Below are positions 27,141 through 35,998 of a stretch of 64,000 nucleotides of DNA, one piece after another. The translations under genes were made by a program, and so were the position numbers. The notes under the pieces were generated by a model, which was not told the DNA's origin, searched no databases, and saw only the letters and a program-made list of their open reading frames with translations. How positions within the stretch are numbered: the stretch's first letter is position 1; the number at the start of each line of letters is the position of its first letter. Origin of the DNA: Streptomyces sp. YPW6 (lineage in GTDB: Bacteria; Actinomycetota; Actinomycetes; Streptomycetales; Streptomycetaceae); contig NZ_CP076457.1 of assembly GCF_018866325.1 (NCBI RefSeq), positions 7,475,001 to 7,539,000 of the forward strand, read 5' to 3'.

Positions 27141-28442
27141 ATGTCCCGCACGACAGCTGAGCCCACCGCCATCCGCTCGGTCACCGCCCGCCGGATCATC
27201 GACAGTCGCGGCAACCCCACCGTCGAGGCCGACGTCCGCCTCGCCGACGGGTCGCTCGGGCGCGCCGCGGTCCCGTCCGGCGCCTCCACCGGCGCCCGGG
27301 AGGCCGTGGAACTGCGTGACGGGGACGCCGGGCAGTGGCACGGCAAGGGGGTCGACCGCGCGGTGGGCCACGTCAACGGGGAGATCGCGGCGGCGGTCGT
27401 GGGCCGCGACGCGGACGACCAGGCGGGCCTGGACGCCGCGCTCGTCGCGCTCGACGGCACGCCCGGCAAGTCCCGGCTCGGCGCGAACGCCGTCCTCGGG
27501 GTCTCGCTCGCCGCCGCGAAGGCCGCGGCGGCGGCCCACCGGCAGCCGCTCTACCGCTATCTCGGCGGCGCCGACGCCCGGCTGCTCCCGCTGCCGATGA
27601 TGAACATCATCAACGGCGGCGCCCACGCCGACAATCCGCTGGACTTCCAGGAGTTCATGATCGCGCCGGTCGGGGCGAAGACCTTCGCGGAAGCCGTCCG
27701 CATGGGCTCCGAGGTCTTCCACACCCTGCGCCGCGACCTGCTCGCCGCCGGCCACGCCACGGGCGTCGGCGACGAAGGCGGCTTCGCCCCCGCCCTGCGC
27801 ACCGCCGAGGAGGCCCTCGACTTCGTCCTGAGCGCCGTCGAACGCACCGGGTACCGTCCCGGCGAGGACATCGGCCTCATCATGGACCCGGCGTCGTCGG
27901 AGTTCTTCCGCGACGGCGCTTACGTGTACGCGGGCGAGGGCGTCCGTCGCACGCCCTCCGAGCAGGTGGACTACCTGGCCAAGCTGATCGACGCGTATCC
28001 GGTCGTCTCCATCGAGGACCCGATGGCCGAGGACGACCTGGACGGCTGGCGGGAGCTGACCGCCCGCCTCGGCCGCCGCTGCCAGCTCACCGGCGACGAC
28101 GTCTTCTGCACCGACGAGGCGCAGGTGCGTGAGGGCATCCGTGCCGGCGTCGGCAACTCGGTCCTGGTCAAGGTCAACCAGATCGGCACCCTGACCGAAG
28201 CGCTCGCCACGGTCGCCACCGCGCGTCGGGCCGGCTGGAGCGCCGTGATGTCCCACCGCTCCGGTGAGACGGAGGACACCACGATCGCGGACCTCGCCGT
28301 CGCGACGGGGTGCGGCCAGATCAAGACCGGCTCACTCTCCCGCTCCGACCGCACGGCCAAGTACAACCAGCTGATCCGGATCGAGGAGGAGCTGGGCGAG
28401 TCCGCGCGCTACGCGGGCGGGGCGACTCTGTCCCGCTCCTGA
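27141..28442 (+). CDS. eno: Enolase (phosphopyruvate hydratase)
   Basis: 433 aa, normal enolase length. RRIIDSRGNPTVE opens the N-terminal domain and PSGASTGAREAVELRD is the mobile catalytic loop. GDEGGFAP, SIEDPM, LVKVNQIGTLTE and SHRSGETED are the barrel motifs holding the Mg2+ ligands and catalytic Glu/Lys residues. It interconverts 2-phosphoglycerate and phosphoenolpyruvate. ATG 27141 has a GGAAGGAC ribosome site. Streptomyces carry more than one enolase; this copy, next to a MarR gene rather than housekeeping genes, may be the auxiliary, regulated one (inference). A strong terminator follows. Confidence 0.95.
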   Translation: MSRTTAEPTAIRSVTARRIIDSRGNPTVEADVRLADGSLGRAAVPSGASTGAREAVELRDGDAGQWHGKGVDRAVGHVNGEIAAAVVGRDADDQAGLDAALVALDGTPGKSRLGANAVLGVSLAAAKAAAAAHRQPLYRYLGGADARLLPLPMMNIINGGAHADNPLDFQEFMIAPVGAKTFAEAVRMGSEVFHTLRRDLLAAGHATGVGDEGGFAPALRTAEEALDFVLSAVERTGYRPGEDIGLIMDPASSEFFRDGAYVYAGEGVRRTPSEQVDYLAKLIDAYPVVSIEDPMAEDDLDGWRELTARLGRRCQLTGDDVFCTDEAQVREGIRAGVGNSVLVKVNQIGTLTEALATVATARRAGWSAVMSHRSGETEDTTIADLAVATGCGQIKTGSLSRSDRTAKYNQLIRIEEELGESARYAGGATLSRS

Positions 28443-28492
28443 CCGCCGGGCCGGACGCACCTCCGGTGCTCCCGGCCCCGGCAGCGCCGAAC

Positions 28493-28534
28493 GGGCTTCC
28501 TCCGGCGGACGGTTACGTCCGCCGAAGGAAGCCC
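28493..28534. terminator. Hairpin terminator after enolase
   Basis: Arms 28493-28510 and 28517-28534 pair over 18 bp with one mismatch around a 6-nt loop. It lies between the convergent enolase and beta-helix protein genes and can serve both. Confidence 0.85.
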
Positions 28535-28623
28535 TCCGGGCACGGCGGGCAGCCCCGGGCCGCCGGACACCGGTCCTGCTCACCGCTCCCGGGGCACCGG
28601 GTCCGGTCCGAAGGGGACCGGAT

Positions 28624-30813
28624 CTAGGGGAAGTTGGTGACTGTCGAAGGGACCGTCGACGTTCCCGACGTGGGGGAGCCGACGTTGTTGATGACGTGCT
28701 GGTACTGGCCGTTGCCGCCGAGCGAGACGACCAGCAGGTTGTGGAACTTCACGCCGGGCTTCACGGGTGCCTTGAAGCCGTGTTCCTGCACGATGGTGGG
28801 GTCGACGTTGTAGTAGCAGTAGCTGCCCATGCCCCAGCCCTCGTGCTGCTCGACCGAGTCGTCGACCCGGTAGGCGGCGTAGCCCTTCGTGTCGCCGTTC
28901 TGGATGGCGGCCTGGTCGGGCGCGTCGTAGGCCTTCTCGTTCTGGAAGAAGACGGTGCGGCCGCGCTCGCCGTACCACTCCACGTCGTACTTGTTGAAGT
29001 GCTCCACGAACAGCCCGGTCGCGAGGACGTCGTCGCCGTTCACGCGGACTCCGTAGTCGGCCCGGTTGGTCTCCCAGCCCCAGCCCTCACCGTGGTCCGC
29101 CCGCCACACCCAGGTGTGGTCGATGATCGTGTCGTCGCTGTTCACGACGATGCTCGTGGTCGCCTTGCCGGGGCCCGCCCCGCCGATCCGTACGAACACG
29201 TCCTGCAGCGACGTGGGGTTGGCCGCGTGGTCGGCGGACGCGCCCTGCGGCCCGACCTCCAGCAGCGTGGGCGAGTTGACCGGACCGGCGTCGATGAGGA
29301 AGCCCGCCAGCTTCACCCCGTCGACATCGGCGACCTTCATCGCCGTCACCCCGTTGTCCGGGATGATCGTGGCCAGACCGAGGCCCAGGACGACGGTGTT
29401 CGCCCGGTTCACGTCGATCGTGCGGTCGATGTGGTAAACTCCGGGCGTGAACAGCAGGTTGAGGCCCTGCGCGAGGGCGGCGTTGATCGTCGCGGCCGTG
29501 GCGCCCTCCTTGACGACGTAGAAGCGGTCCAGCGGGATGGACTGGCCCGGCTGGGTTCCGCCGTCCCACGAGACGCCGCGCGCGTTCTCGCGCTTCGCGG
29601 GGACGAAGACCTTGTACGCGTTGCCGTCGAGGTAGAGGAAGGGCTTCTCGCGCGAGATCGGAGTGGTGTCGAGCGTGGTGTACGGCGGGTTCGGGTAGCT
29701 CGCCGCGGGCGCGCCCTGGACACCGGAGAACGTCATGTTCCACACGGCGTTGGTCCAGCCGCCGACGGAGCTGTCGCGGGTGTACCACTGCTGCTGGGAG
29801 TACGGGCCGACCGTGCCGTCGATCTTGGAGTCGGCGATGTAGCCGCCGCTGGCCCAGCCGTAGCCGTCGGGGGCGAGGTTCAGCCCGCCCTTGACGTGCA
29901 TCCGGCGGAAGGGGGCCGCCTGGGAGACCGCCCAGCGGTTGGTGCCGGAGACCGGGTTGAGCGTCAGGTTCTCCGCCGAACGCCAGAAGTTCTGGGTCGC
30001 GTTGCCGTCGAACCAGCCCGCGTCGACCGTCACATCACCGTTGAACGTGGTGTCGTTCGGGTTCAGGCCGAGGCCGGCGATCTGCGTGTAGAAGCCGATC
30101 TGCGCGTTGATGTCGTCGTACGTGCCCGGCTTGAACAGGAGCGCGTGCCGGCCGCTGCCGAACTGGGCCTCCTCCTGCTGCTGGAAGATCGCGTCGACCT
30201 TGCCCTGGATGTCCGGCGTGGACGGGTCGAAGACGTGGACGTTCGGTCCGAGGTCGCCTCCGCCGGGGATCTGCGGTCCGCCGCCGTCACGCGTGCCGAA
30301 CACCTTGAACTCCCACAGCGAGTAACCGTAGCCGGTCGCCCGCTCGGTGCCGGTCAGGCGCACGTACCGGGCGTCGCCCGAGACGTTCAGCGTCTCGTTG
30401 CCGCCTGCCGACGTGGTGGTGCTGTAGGCGGTCGTCCAGGCGTCGCCGTCGGTCGAGAGTTCGATGCGGTAGCTCTTGGCGTGCGCGGTCTCCCAGGCGA
30501 GTTCGATCCGGCTGAGCGCGGCCGGGGAGCCGAGGTCGATCCGGATCCACTGAGGGTCGGCGAACGCGCTGGACCAGCGGGTCCCGCTGTCCCCGTCGAC
30601 GGCGTTGCCCGCCGCGGTGCCGCCGTTCTCCTGACTGGAGGCGGTCACCGTGCTCCCCTGGGAGAGCAGGACCGGCGCGGCCTGTGCCGGAGCCGCCTGC
30701 ATGGCCGCGAGCAGGGTCGCGACCAGGGTGACGATCACCGCGAGGGCCGGCGTGCGCCGTCGACGGGATGCGGCCGCCGGAGGCCGCGACGGTCTGACGA
30801 GGGCAACGGACAT
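28624..30813 (-). CDS. Secreted discoidin (F5/8 type C) plus right-handed beta-helix protein, probably glycan-active
   Basis: 729 aa. Arg-rich signal peptide ending near A45 (APAQA|APV). A discoidin/CBM32-like domain at about 50-178 shows SGTRWSSAF, WIRIDLG and YGYSLWEFKVFG. From about 190 to the end, a parallel beta-helix pattern appears (LLFKPGTYDDINAQIGFYTQ, GLNLLFTPGVYHI, repeated short strands), like pectate-lyase/GH55-type scaffolds. Homologues are often given uninformative names such as adenylyl cyclase; nothing here supports that. The divergent GH16 glucanase with sister discoidin domains suggests beta-glucan degradation, but the activity is not established. ATG 30813 has an AGGAGAT ribosome site. 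Confidence 0.75.
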   Translation of the reverse strand: MSVALVRPSRPPAAASRRRRTPALAVIVTLVATLLAAMQAAPAQAAPVLLSQGSTVTASSQENGGTAAGNAVDGDSGTRWSSAFADPQWIRIDLGSPAALSRIELAWETAHAKSYRIELSTDGDAWTTAYSTTTSAGGNETLNVSGDARYVRLTGTERATGYGYSLWEFKVFGTRDGGGPQIPGGGDLGPNVHVFDPSTPDIQGKVDAIFQQQEEAQFGSGRHALLFKPGTYDDINAQIGFYTQIAGLGLNPNDTTFNGDVTVDAGWFDGNATQNFWRSAENLTLNPVSGTNRWAVSQAAPFRRMHVKGGLNLAPDGYGWASGGYIADSKIDGTVGPYSQQQWYTRDSSVGGWTNAVWNMTFSGVQGAPAASYPNPPYTTLDTTPISREKPFLYLDGNAYKVFVPAKRENARGVSWDGGTQPGQSIPLDRFYVVKEGATAATINAALAQGLNLLFTPGVYHIDRTIDVNRANTVVLGLGLATIIPDNGVTAMKVADVDGVKLAGFLIDAGPVNSPTLLEVGPQGASADHAANPTSLQDVFVRIGGAGPGKATTSIVVNSDDTIIDHTWVWRADHGEGWGWETNRADYGVRVNGDDVLATGLFVEHFNKYDVEWYGERGRTVFFQNEKAYDAPDQAAIQNGDTKGYAAYRVDDSVEQHEGWGMGSYCYYNVDPTIVQEHGFKAPVKPGVKFHNLLVVSLGGNGQYQHVINNVGSPTSGTSTVPSTVTNFP

Positions 30814-30880
30814 GTCTGATCTCCTGAAAGGTCAGGTGGGCGGGGGCGGTTCAGCTGCGGGCGCCTGCTCCCTACAGAGG

Positions 30881-30896
30881 GAGAGAGCGCTCTCTC
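30881..30896. promoter_or_regulatory. Palindromic operator candidate before the beta-helix gene
   Basis: GAGAGAGCGCTCTCTC is a perfect 16-bp palindrome with the central GCGC seen in LacI-family sites of Streptomyces (CebR-type GGGAGCGCTCCC). It lies 68 bp upstream of the beta-helix gene start. Confidence 0.6.
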
Positions 30897-31115
30897 GATA
30901 GCCGGAATGATTCTCCCGTGTTTCCGTCGCGTCAAGAGTTGTGCACGGGATTGACGCTTCGGTGCCTCCGATGGGGCGGATGTTTCATCTCCTGTAAGAC
31001 CAGATGCAGTTGACCGGGAATCGGCGTGACAAGTCGGACGCTTTCGCATCGGCATCTGGAATCAACCCGGCCGCACCCCTTGACGGTTCACCCCGCTCCC
31101 GCCACGCTCCCCGGC

Positions 31116-31130
31116 GGGGAGCGCTCTCTC
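31116..31130. promoter_or_regulatory. Second palindrome-like operator candidate before the GH16 gene
   Basis: GGGGAGCGCTCTCTC shares the GAGCGCTCTCTC core of the palindrome at 30881 and lies 33 bp upstream of the GH16 start. The two sites could let one LacI-type repressor control both divergent genes. Confidence 0.55.
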
Positions 31131-31162
31131 GGCCTTGTCCCCTCACAGAGCAAGGAGTTCGC

Positions 31163-32896
31163 ATGGAAGCCCGTGGAACACCGCGGTTGCGCGGCGCCCT
31201 GGCGGTCGTGGCCGCCGTGGCCCTCCTGTTCACCCTCTCGGTGGCCGTCACCCCGCAACGCGCCGCAGCCGCGGCCGCTCCGGTCTCCCAGGGAAAGCCG
31301 GCCACCGCCTCCAGCACGGAAGGCCCCTTCACGGCCCCGTCCGCCGTCGACGGCGACCTCTCCACCCGCTGGTCCAGCGCCTTCACCGACGACGAGTGGA
31401 TCCGTATCGACCTCGGCACGAGCACCTCCGTCGGACAGGTCGTCCTCGACTGGGAGGCCGCGTACGCCAGGAGCTACCGTCTGGAGGTCTCCGACAACGG
31501 AACCGACTGGCGGACCGTCCACTCCACCACCACCGGCTCCGGGGGCGTCGAGACCCTCACGGTCTCCGGGACCGGCCGCTACATCCGCATGCACGGCGTC
31601 GAGCGCGCCACTGACTGGGGCTACTCCCTCCACGAGTTCCAGGTCTACTCCACCACCGGCGGCCCCGCCCCCGGCGGCGACGTCCTGCTCTCCTACGGCA
31701 GGACCGGAACGGCCTCGACCTCCCAGCACGACGGCACCTGCTGGGAGTGCTCCCCGGACAAGGCGTTCGACCGCGACCCCGCCAGCCGCTGGGCCACCAG
31801 TCCCGAGGGCGGCTGGACCGACCCGGGCTGGATCGCCGTGGACCTCGGCGCGAGGGCGGAGATCCACCGGGTGGTCCTCCAGTGGGACCCGGCGTACGCC
31901 CGGGCCTACCGCATCGAGGTCTCCGACAACGGGACCGACTGGACCACGATCCACTCCACGACCACCGGCACCGGTTTCAAGGAGACGCTGGACGTCAGTG
32001 GCACCGGCCGGCACGTGCGTCTGTACGCCACCCGGCGCAGCGGTGAATACGGCTACTCGCTCTGGGAGTTCCAGGTCTGGGGCACCGGCGGTGCCCCGAT
32101 CCCCGCGCCGCCGCTGCCGGCGGACCCGACGTACGACCGGCTGGTGTTCAGCGACGAGTTCAACGGCCCCGCCGGCGCGGCGCCCGACCCGGCCAAGTGG
32201 GTCCCGGAAACGGGCACGGGACCCAACAACGAGCTGGAGTACTACACGAACAACAAGAACGCCGCGCAGGACGGGAACGGCAGCCTCGTCCTGGAGGCCC
32301 GCCGCGAGGAGACTCCCGGCTCCGCCTGCCCGCCCGATCCGCTGAGCGGCAGCACCACGTGCCAGTACACCTCGGCACGGCTCAACACCTACGGGACGTT
32401 CCAGTTCACCTACGGCCGGGTCGAGGCGCGCATCAAGGTCTCCGGTAGGCAGGGGCTCTGGCCGGCGTTCTGGATGCTGGGCGCGGACTACTTCGACCGG
32501 GGGCGCCCGTGGCCCTACACCGGTGAGATCGACATCATGGAGCACGTCGGCAAGGAGCCGGACACCACGTACTCCACCCTGCACGCACCCGCGTACAACG
32601 GTGCGGCCGGATACGGGGCCCCGTACTCCCTGCCGGGCGGGGCGGACTTCGCCGACGACTTCCACACCTTCGCGGTGGACTGGAACAGCGAGGGCATGAC
32701 GTTCCGGGTCGACGGCAACGTCACGCACACGGTCGACAGGGAGGAGCTGGAGAGCACCCGCGGACCCTGGGTGTTCGACCACGACTTCTTCCTCATCCTC
32801 AACAACGCGGTCGGCGGTGACTGGCCGGGCCCGCCCGACGCCACCACCCGCTTCCCGCAGAAGATGAGCATCGACTACGTCAAGGTCTGGCAGTAG
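31163..32896 (+). CDS. Secreted GH16 endo-beta-1,3-glucanase with two discoidin domains
   Basis: 577 aa. Sec signal peptide ending around residue 38. Two F5/8C/CBM32-like domains at about 40-165 and 178-305 each contain an RW(S/A) core, WI(R/A)(I/V)DLG and YGYSL(H/W)EFQV. A short Pro-rich linker leads to the GH16 domain (about 325-577). The catalytic signature EIDIMEHVG is at E455-D457-E460, the ExDxxE motif of laminarinases. It should cleave beta-1,3-glucans outside the cell. ATG 31163 has a CAAGGAG ribosome site. The discoidin domains resemble the one in the divergent beta-helix protein, suggesting a shared origin and substrate. Confidence 0.9.
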   Translation: MEARGTPRLRGALAVVAAVALLFTLSVAVTPQRAAAAAAPVSQGKPATASSTEGPFTAPSAVDGDLSTRWSSAFTDDEWIRIDLGTSTSVGQVVLDWEAAYARSYRLEVSDNGTDWRTVHSTTTGSGGVETLTVSGTGRYIRMHGVERATDWGYSLHEFQVYSTTGGPAPGGDVLLSYGRTGTASTSQHDGTCWECSPDKAFDRDPASRWATSPEGGWTDPGWIAVDLGARAEIHRVVLQWDPAYARAYRIEVSDNGTDWTTIHSTTTGTGFKETLDVSGTGRHVRLYATRRSGEYGYSLWEFQVWGTGGAPIPAPPLPADPTYDRLVFSDEFNGPAGAAPDPAKWVPETGTGPNNELEYYTNNKNAAQDGNGSLVLEARREETPGSACPPDPLSGSTTCQYTSARLNTYGTFQFTYGRVEARIKVSGRQGLWPAFWMLGADYFDRGRPWPYTGEIDIMEHVGKEPDTTYSTLHAPAYNGAAGYGAPYSLPGGADFADDFHTFAVDWNSEGMTFRVDGNVTHTVDREELESTRGPWVFDHDFFLILNNAVGGDWPGPPDATTRFPQKMSIDYVKVWQ

Positions 32897-32912
32897 GAAA
32901 CCCGCGGGTAAC

Positions 32913-32953
32913 GGGCGTTCGCGCGGTGCGGGGACCGCACCGCGCGAACGCCC
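32913..32953. terminator. Bidirectional hairpin terminator between GH16 and DUF3048 genes
   Basis: Arms 32913-32930 and 32936-32953 pair perfectly over 18 bp around a 5-nt loop. It lies in the 66-bp convergent gap. Confidence 0.9.
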
Positions 32954-32962
32954 GGGCGGGCT

Positions 32963-33913
32963 TCAGCCGCGCGGCGCGTACAGGATCCACAGCGGCCCCT
33001 CGGCGAGATCGACGCGGCGCCCGTCGGGGGTGCTGAAGACCGTGTCCGCACCGGCGGAGCTCCGGGACCACCGCGCCTCGTACGCCCGGCCGTCCCGCAG
33101 GACGACCGCGTCCCCCGCCCCCACGGTCTCGGTGAACGGGCTGTTGTTCCCCGACCGGTCACGGAAGTCCGACTCCCGTACGTCCACGTCCTGGACGACG
33201 ACCGTACCGGCCCCGATCCGATCGCCCCCGGCCGTGCGGGCGGGGGCGCCGTCCAGCGAGACGAGCCATCGCTCGCCCCCGGCGGACCAGGTGAACGTCA
33301 CCGACGCGGAGGGATAGCGGACCGTACGGCTGTCCTCCGGCTCCCCGCCGGGCGGCGGCGCGCCGAAACGGAGCCCCAGCTCCGCCACGGCATCCACCCC
33401 GGAGGCCGTGAACGGGATCCGCTCGGGCCGCAGATACAGGTTGTGCGGCGCGGGCCGGTCCGGGTCCCGGAAGTACGCCCGCGGCGCCTTCGAAGGCGGT
33501 ACGGCGTCGATCGGCGCCCGCTCGATGGCCGGCAGCAGCTTGCTCTGGGCCCCCGAGAAGGCGAGCGTCGGCCGGTCGAACTGGCGCAGCAGCTCCAGAT
33601 CGGTCTCCCGCGCGCTGCGGACCGGGCCGATGACCGGCGGCAGGCCGGAGGAGTACACGGCGAGGATGCGGCTCAGGCCCGCCTCCACCTGCTCGACATA
33701 GACGACGTCGGCCTCCTCCAGCCCGGTGTGGGGGCGTGCGGGCGCCACATTGTCGATCTTCACCGCGAGTACGTCCCGGTCCCCTCCCGTGCGGGCGGAG
33801 GAACTGCTCGGCGAGGACGACGAACCGCCGCCGCCCGTGCACGCGGCGGTCACGGCCAGCACGAGCACGGCGAACAGCGCGGCGGCCCGGTTCTTCACTC
33901 CGGTTGCGGACAT
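32963..33913 (-). CDS. DUF3048-domain lipoprotein
   Basis: 316 aa. A short signal peptide ends in a lipobox-like VTAAC followed by a Gly/Ser-rich tether, so it is probably an exported lipoprotein. The rest matches the DUF3048 (YerB-like) family: VLAVKIDNVAPARPHTGLEEADVVYVEQVE and GPVRSARETDLELLRQFDRP, then a second half with VTFTWSAGGERW and a C-terminal VFSTPDGRRVDLAEGPLWI strand region. Function is unknown; family members are envelope proteins. ATG 33913 has a GGAAGGGG ribosome site. Confidence 0.85.
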   Translation of the reverse strand: MSATGVKNRAAALFAVLVLAVTAACTGGGGSSSSPSSSSARTGGDRDVLAVKIDNVAPARPHTGLEEADVVYVEQVEAGLSRILAVYSSGLPPVIGPVRSARETDLELLRQFDRPTLAFSGAQSKLLPAIERAPIDAVPPSKAPRAYFRDPDRPAPHNLYLRPERIPFTASGVDAVAELGLRFGAPPPGGEPEDSRTVRYPSASVTFTWSAGGERWLVSLDGAPARTAGGDRIGAGTVVVQDVDVRESDFRDRSGNNSPFTETVGAGDAVVLRDGRAYEARWSRSSAGADTVFSTPDGRRVDLAEGPLWILYAPRG

Positions 33914-34176
33914 GGCGACCGCCCCTTCCGGGGCGCCGCCGGCCACGTCTGCGGAGCGTCGCCGTACCGCTGCCCCTCGTCCATCATCCACCATCGGGTG
34001 TCCGGCGCGCCCGCGACCGCACGGGAGGCCGTGCCCGGCCCGGACGGCTGCCGCGCGGCCGGAAGCGCCCCGAGCCTCCGGTTCGCCTTCCGGACGTGCC
34101 GCTCGCTCTCTACGGTTGCACCAGTGACGGGCTCTCGTGCCCGTACGAGGCGACGGACGAGGCAGAGGGGGGTTCG

Positions 34177-34620
34177 GTGGAAGCCGAGTTGACGGCACTG
34201 GCGGCATCGGGTGCGACGACCTTCGTGGGGCTGATGGCGACGGAGGCGTGGACCCAGGTGCGCGGGCGGCTGGCCCGCTTCCTGGGCCGGGGCGAGGACG
34301 ACGAGGCGGTCGACGCCGAGTTGGAGGAGTCCCGCGAGGAGCTGATCGCCGCACGCCGCAGCGGCGACGAGGACGGGGCCGCGGACGTCACGGCCGAGTG
34401 GCGGATCAGGATCCGCCGGGCCCTGCGCGACGATCCCGAGGCCGAGGCGGAGCTTCGGGCCATCCTGGACGACCTGGCGCCGCGGCAGGACGCCGGCCCC
34501 GGCGTGGCGATCAACCACAACACGATCAGCGGCGGCCACTACAACGCCCCCGTGATCATGGCGCAGTGGGTCGGCGACGGCGCGGCCTCCACGCCCCGGA
34601 GGGGGCCGGCCGCCGACTGA
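34177..34620 (+). CDS. Small conserved protein of unknown function with a C-terminal GGxYN strand motif
   Basis: 147 aa from GTG 34177 (GAGGGGGG ribosome site). The N-terminus (ELTALAASGATTFVGLMATEAW) is hydrophobic and small-residue-rich. The middle (about 35-100) is highly charged and helical (ELEESREELIAARRSGDED). The C-terminus has INHNTISGGHYNAPVIM, a short strand-turn of the kind found in Streptomyces proteins with repeated SGG-type motifs. I do not recognise a catalytic site. Neighbours (lipoprotein, chitinase) give no functional clue. Confidence 0.7.
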   Translation: MEAELTALAASGATTFVGLMATEAWTQVRGRLARFLGRGEDDEAVDAELEESREELIAARRSGDEDGAADVTAEWRIRIRRALRDDPEAEAELRAILDDLAPRQDAGPGVAINHNTISGGHYNAPVIMAQWVGDGAASTPRRGPAAD

Positions 34621-34930
34621 GACTCCGGATCCGCGGCGAGGGCCCCGCGCGCCCTCGTCGTGGGCCCGCCCCGGCGTCCGGGGCACCGTTCCCCTGCCGT
34701 CCCGGGTGCCCGAAGGACTCGGGGGCGACCGCGCATCCCTTGAGCCGTCTGCCGTCTGCCGGGAGATCCGGAGGATGAGGGCGGACGGCTCCTGACCGGC
34801 GGCCTGGTCCAGACCTCTTGACCGAAGGTCTGGACCATTCTACGTTTTGACGGGGTCACGACATAGGGCGGGTCGGGGCGAACCCTTCGCACCGACGGCG
34901 ACTGACCCGGGCAGGAAGGACATCCGGATC
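34621..34930. other. 310-bp intergenic region before chitinase
   Basis: No coding sequence. The first 180 bp are GC-rich without clear structure; the last 130 bp hold the paired DasR-like sites and the chitinase promoter. Confidence 0.6.
34805..34837. promoter_or_regulatory. Paired DasR-like (dre) operator of the chitinase gene
   Basis: TGGTCCAGACCT (34805-34816) and AGGTCTGGACCA (34826-34837) are exact inverted copies separated by 9 bp, with centres 21 bp apart. Each is close to the DasR site core TGGTCTAGACCA and to the 12-bp repeats known before Streptomyces chitinase genes. DasR would repress until N-acetylglucosamine-derived phosphosugars accumulate. Confidence 0.8.
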
Positions 34931-35998
34931 ATGGGGCGTACAACACGACTGCTGGGTCTCGGCCTGGCCGCGGCGCTCGTCGTACCGATGCTCGCCGCGG
35001 CCGCGCCGCCGGAGCCCGCGCAGAACACCCGGGCGGCCGCCGAGACCTGTGCGGTCAAGTCGAAGCCCACGGGCAAGGTGCTCCAGGGCTACTGGGAGAA
35101 CTGGGACGGCGCGGCCAACGGCGTACACCCGCCGCTCGGCTGGATCCCGATCACCGACTCCCGCATCACCCAGCACGGTTACAACGTCGTCAACGCGGCC
35201 TTCCCCGTCATCCGCTCCGACGGCACCGTCCTCTGGGAGGACGGCATGGACAACACCGTCAAGGTCGCCACCCCCGCCGAGATGTGCCGGGCCAAGGCCT
35301 CCGGCCTGACCCTCCTCATGTCGATCGGCGGAGCGACGGCCGGAATCGACCTCAGCTCCAGGACGGTGGCCGACCGGTTCGTCGAGACGATCGTCCCGAT
35401 CCTGAAGAAGTACAACTTCGACGGCATCGACATCGACATCGAGACCGGCCTCGTCGGCAGCGGAAACATCAACCAGCCGTCCCCCTCGCAGGCCAACCTC
35501 ATCCGCATCATCGACGGCGTGCTCGCCGCCATGCCGTCGAACTTCGGTCTCACCATGGCCCCCGAGACGGCGTACGTCACCGGCGGCAGCGTCGTCTACG
35601 GCTCGATCTGGGGCGCGTACCTCCCGGTCATCAAGAAGTACGCCGACAACGGCCGCCTGTGGTGGCTGAACATGCAGTACTACAACGGCAGCATGTACGG
35701 CTGCTCCGGTGACTCCTACTCCGCCGGCACCGTCGCGGGCTTCACCGCCCAGACCGACTGCCTCGACAGGGGGCTCGTCATCCAGGGCACCACCATCAGG
35801 GTGCCCTACGACAAGCAGGTCCCCGGCCTGCCCGCCCAGCCCGGCGCCGGCGGCGGTCACATGTCCACCTCGCTCGTCTCGCAGTCCTGGAACCACTACA
35901 ACGGCTCACTGAAGGGGCTGATGACCTGGTCGCTGAACTGGGACGGCTCGAAGGGCTGGACCTTCGGCGACAACGTCAAGGCACTCCAGCGCCGTTGA
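34931..35998 (+). CDS. Secreted family 18 chitinase
   Basis: 355 aa. Signal peptide (MGRTTRLLGLGLAAALVVP...) ending near residue 24. The GH18 barrel shows VLQGYWENW at strand 1, LLMSIGGA at strand 3 and the catalytic motif DGIDIDIE at strand 4, with catalytic Glu at residue 171. QYYNGSMYGC and MTWSLNWDG are the later-strand motifs. There is no separate chitin-binding domain, so it is a compact catalytic form. ATG 34931 follows AGGAAGGAC. The upstream dre pair links it to the chitin/GlcNAc regulon. Confidence 0.92.
   Translation: MGRTTRLLGLGLAAALVVPMLAAAAPPEPAQNTRAAAETCAVKSKPTGKVLQGYWENWDGAANGVHPPLGWIPITDSRITQHGYNVVNAAFPVIRSDGTVLWEDGMDNTVKVATPAEMCRAKASGLTLLMSIGGATAGIDLSSRTVADRFVETIVPILKKYNFDGIDIDIETGLVGSGNINQPSPSQANLIRIIDGVLAAMPSNFGLTMAPETAYVTGGSVVYGSIWGAYLPVIKKYADNGRLWWLNMQYYNGSMYGCSGDSYSAGTVAGFTAQTDCLDRGLVIQGTTIRVPYDKQVPGLPAQPGAGGGHMSTSLVSQSWNHYNGSLKGLMTWSLNWDGSKGWTFGDNVKALQRR

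Noticed and set aside
28624..30813. Adenylyl cyclase activity for the beta-helix protein
   Set aside because: No cyclase motif is present; secretion signal, discoidin domain and beta-helix point to a glycan-binding or glycan-cleaving protein.
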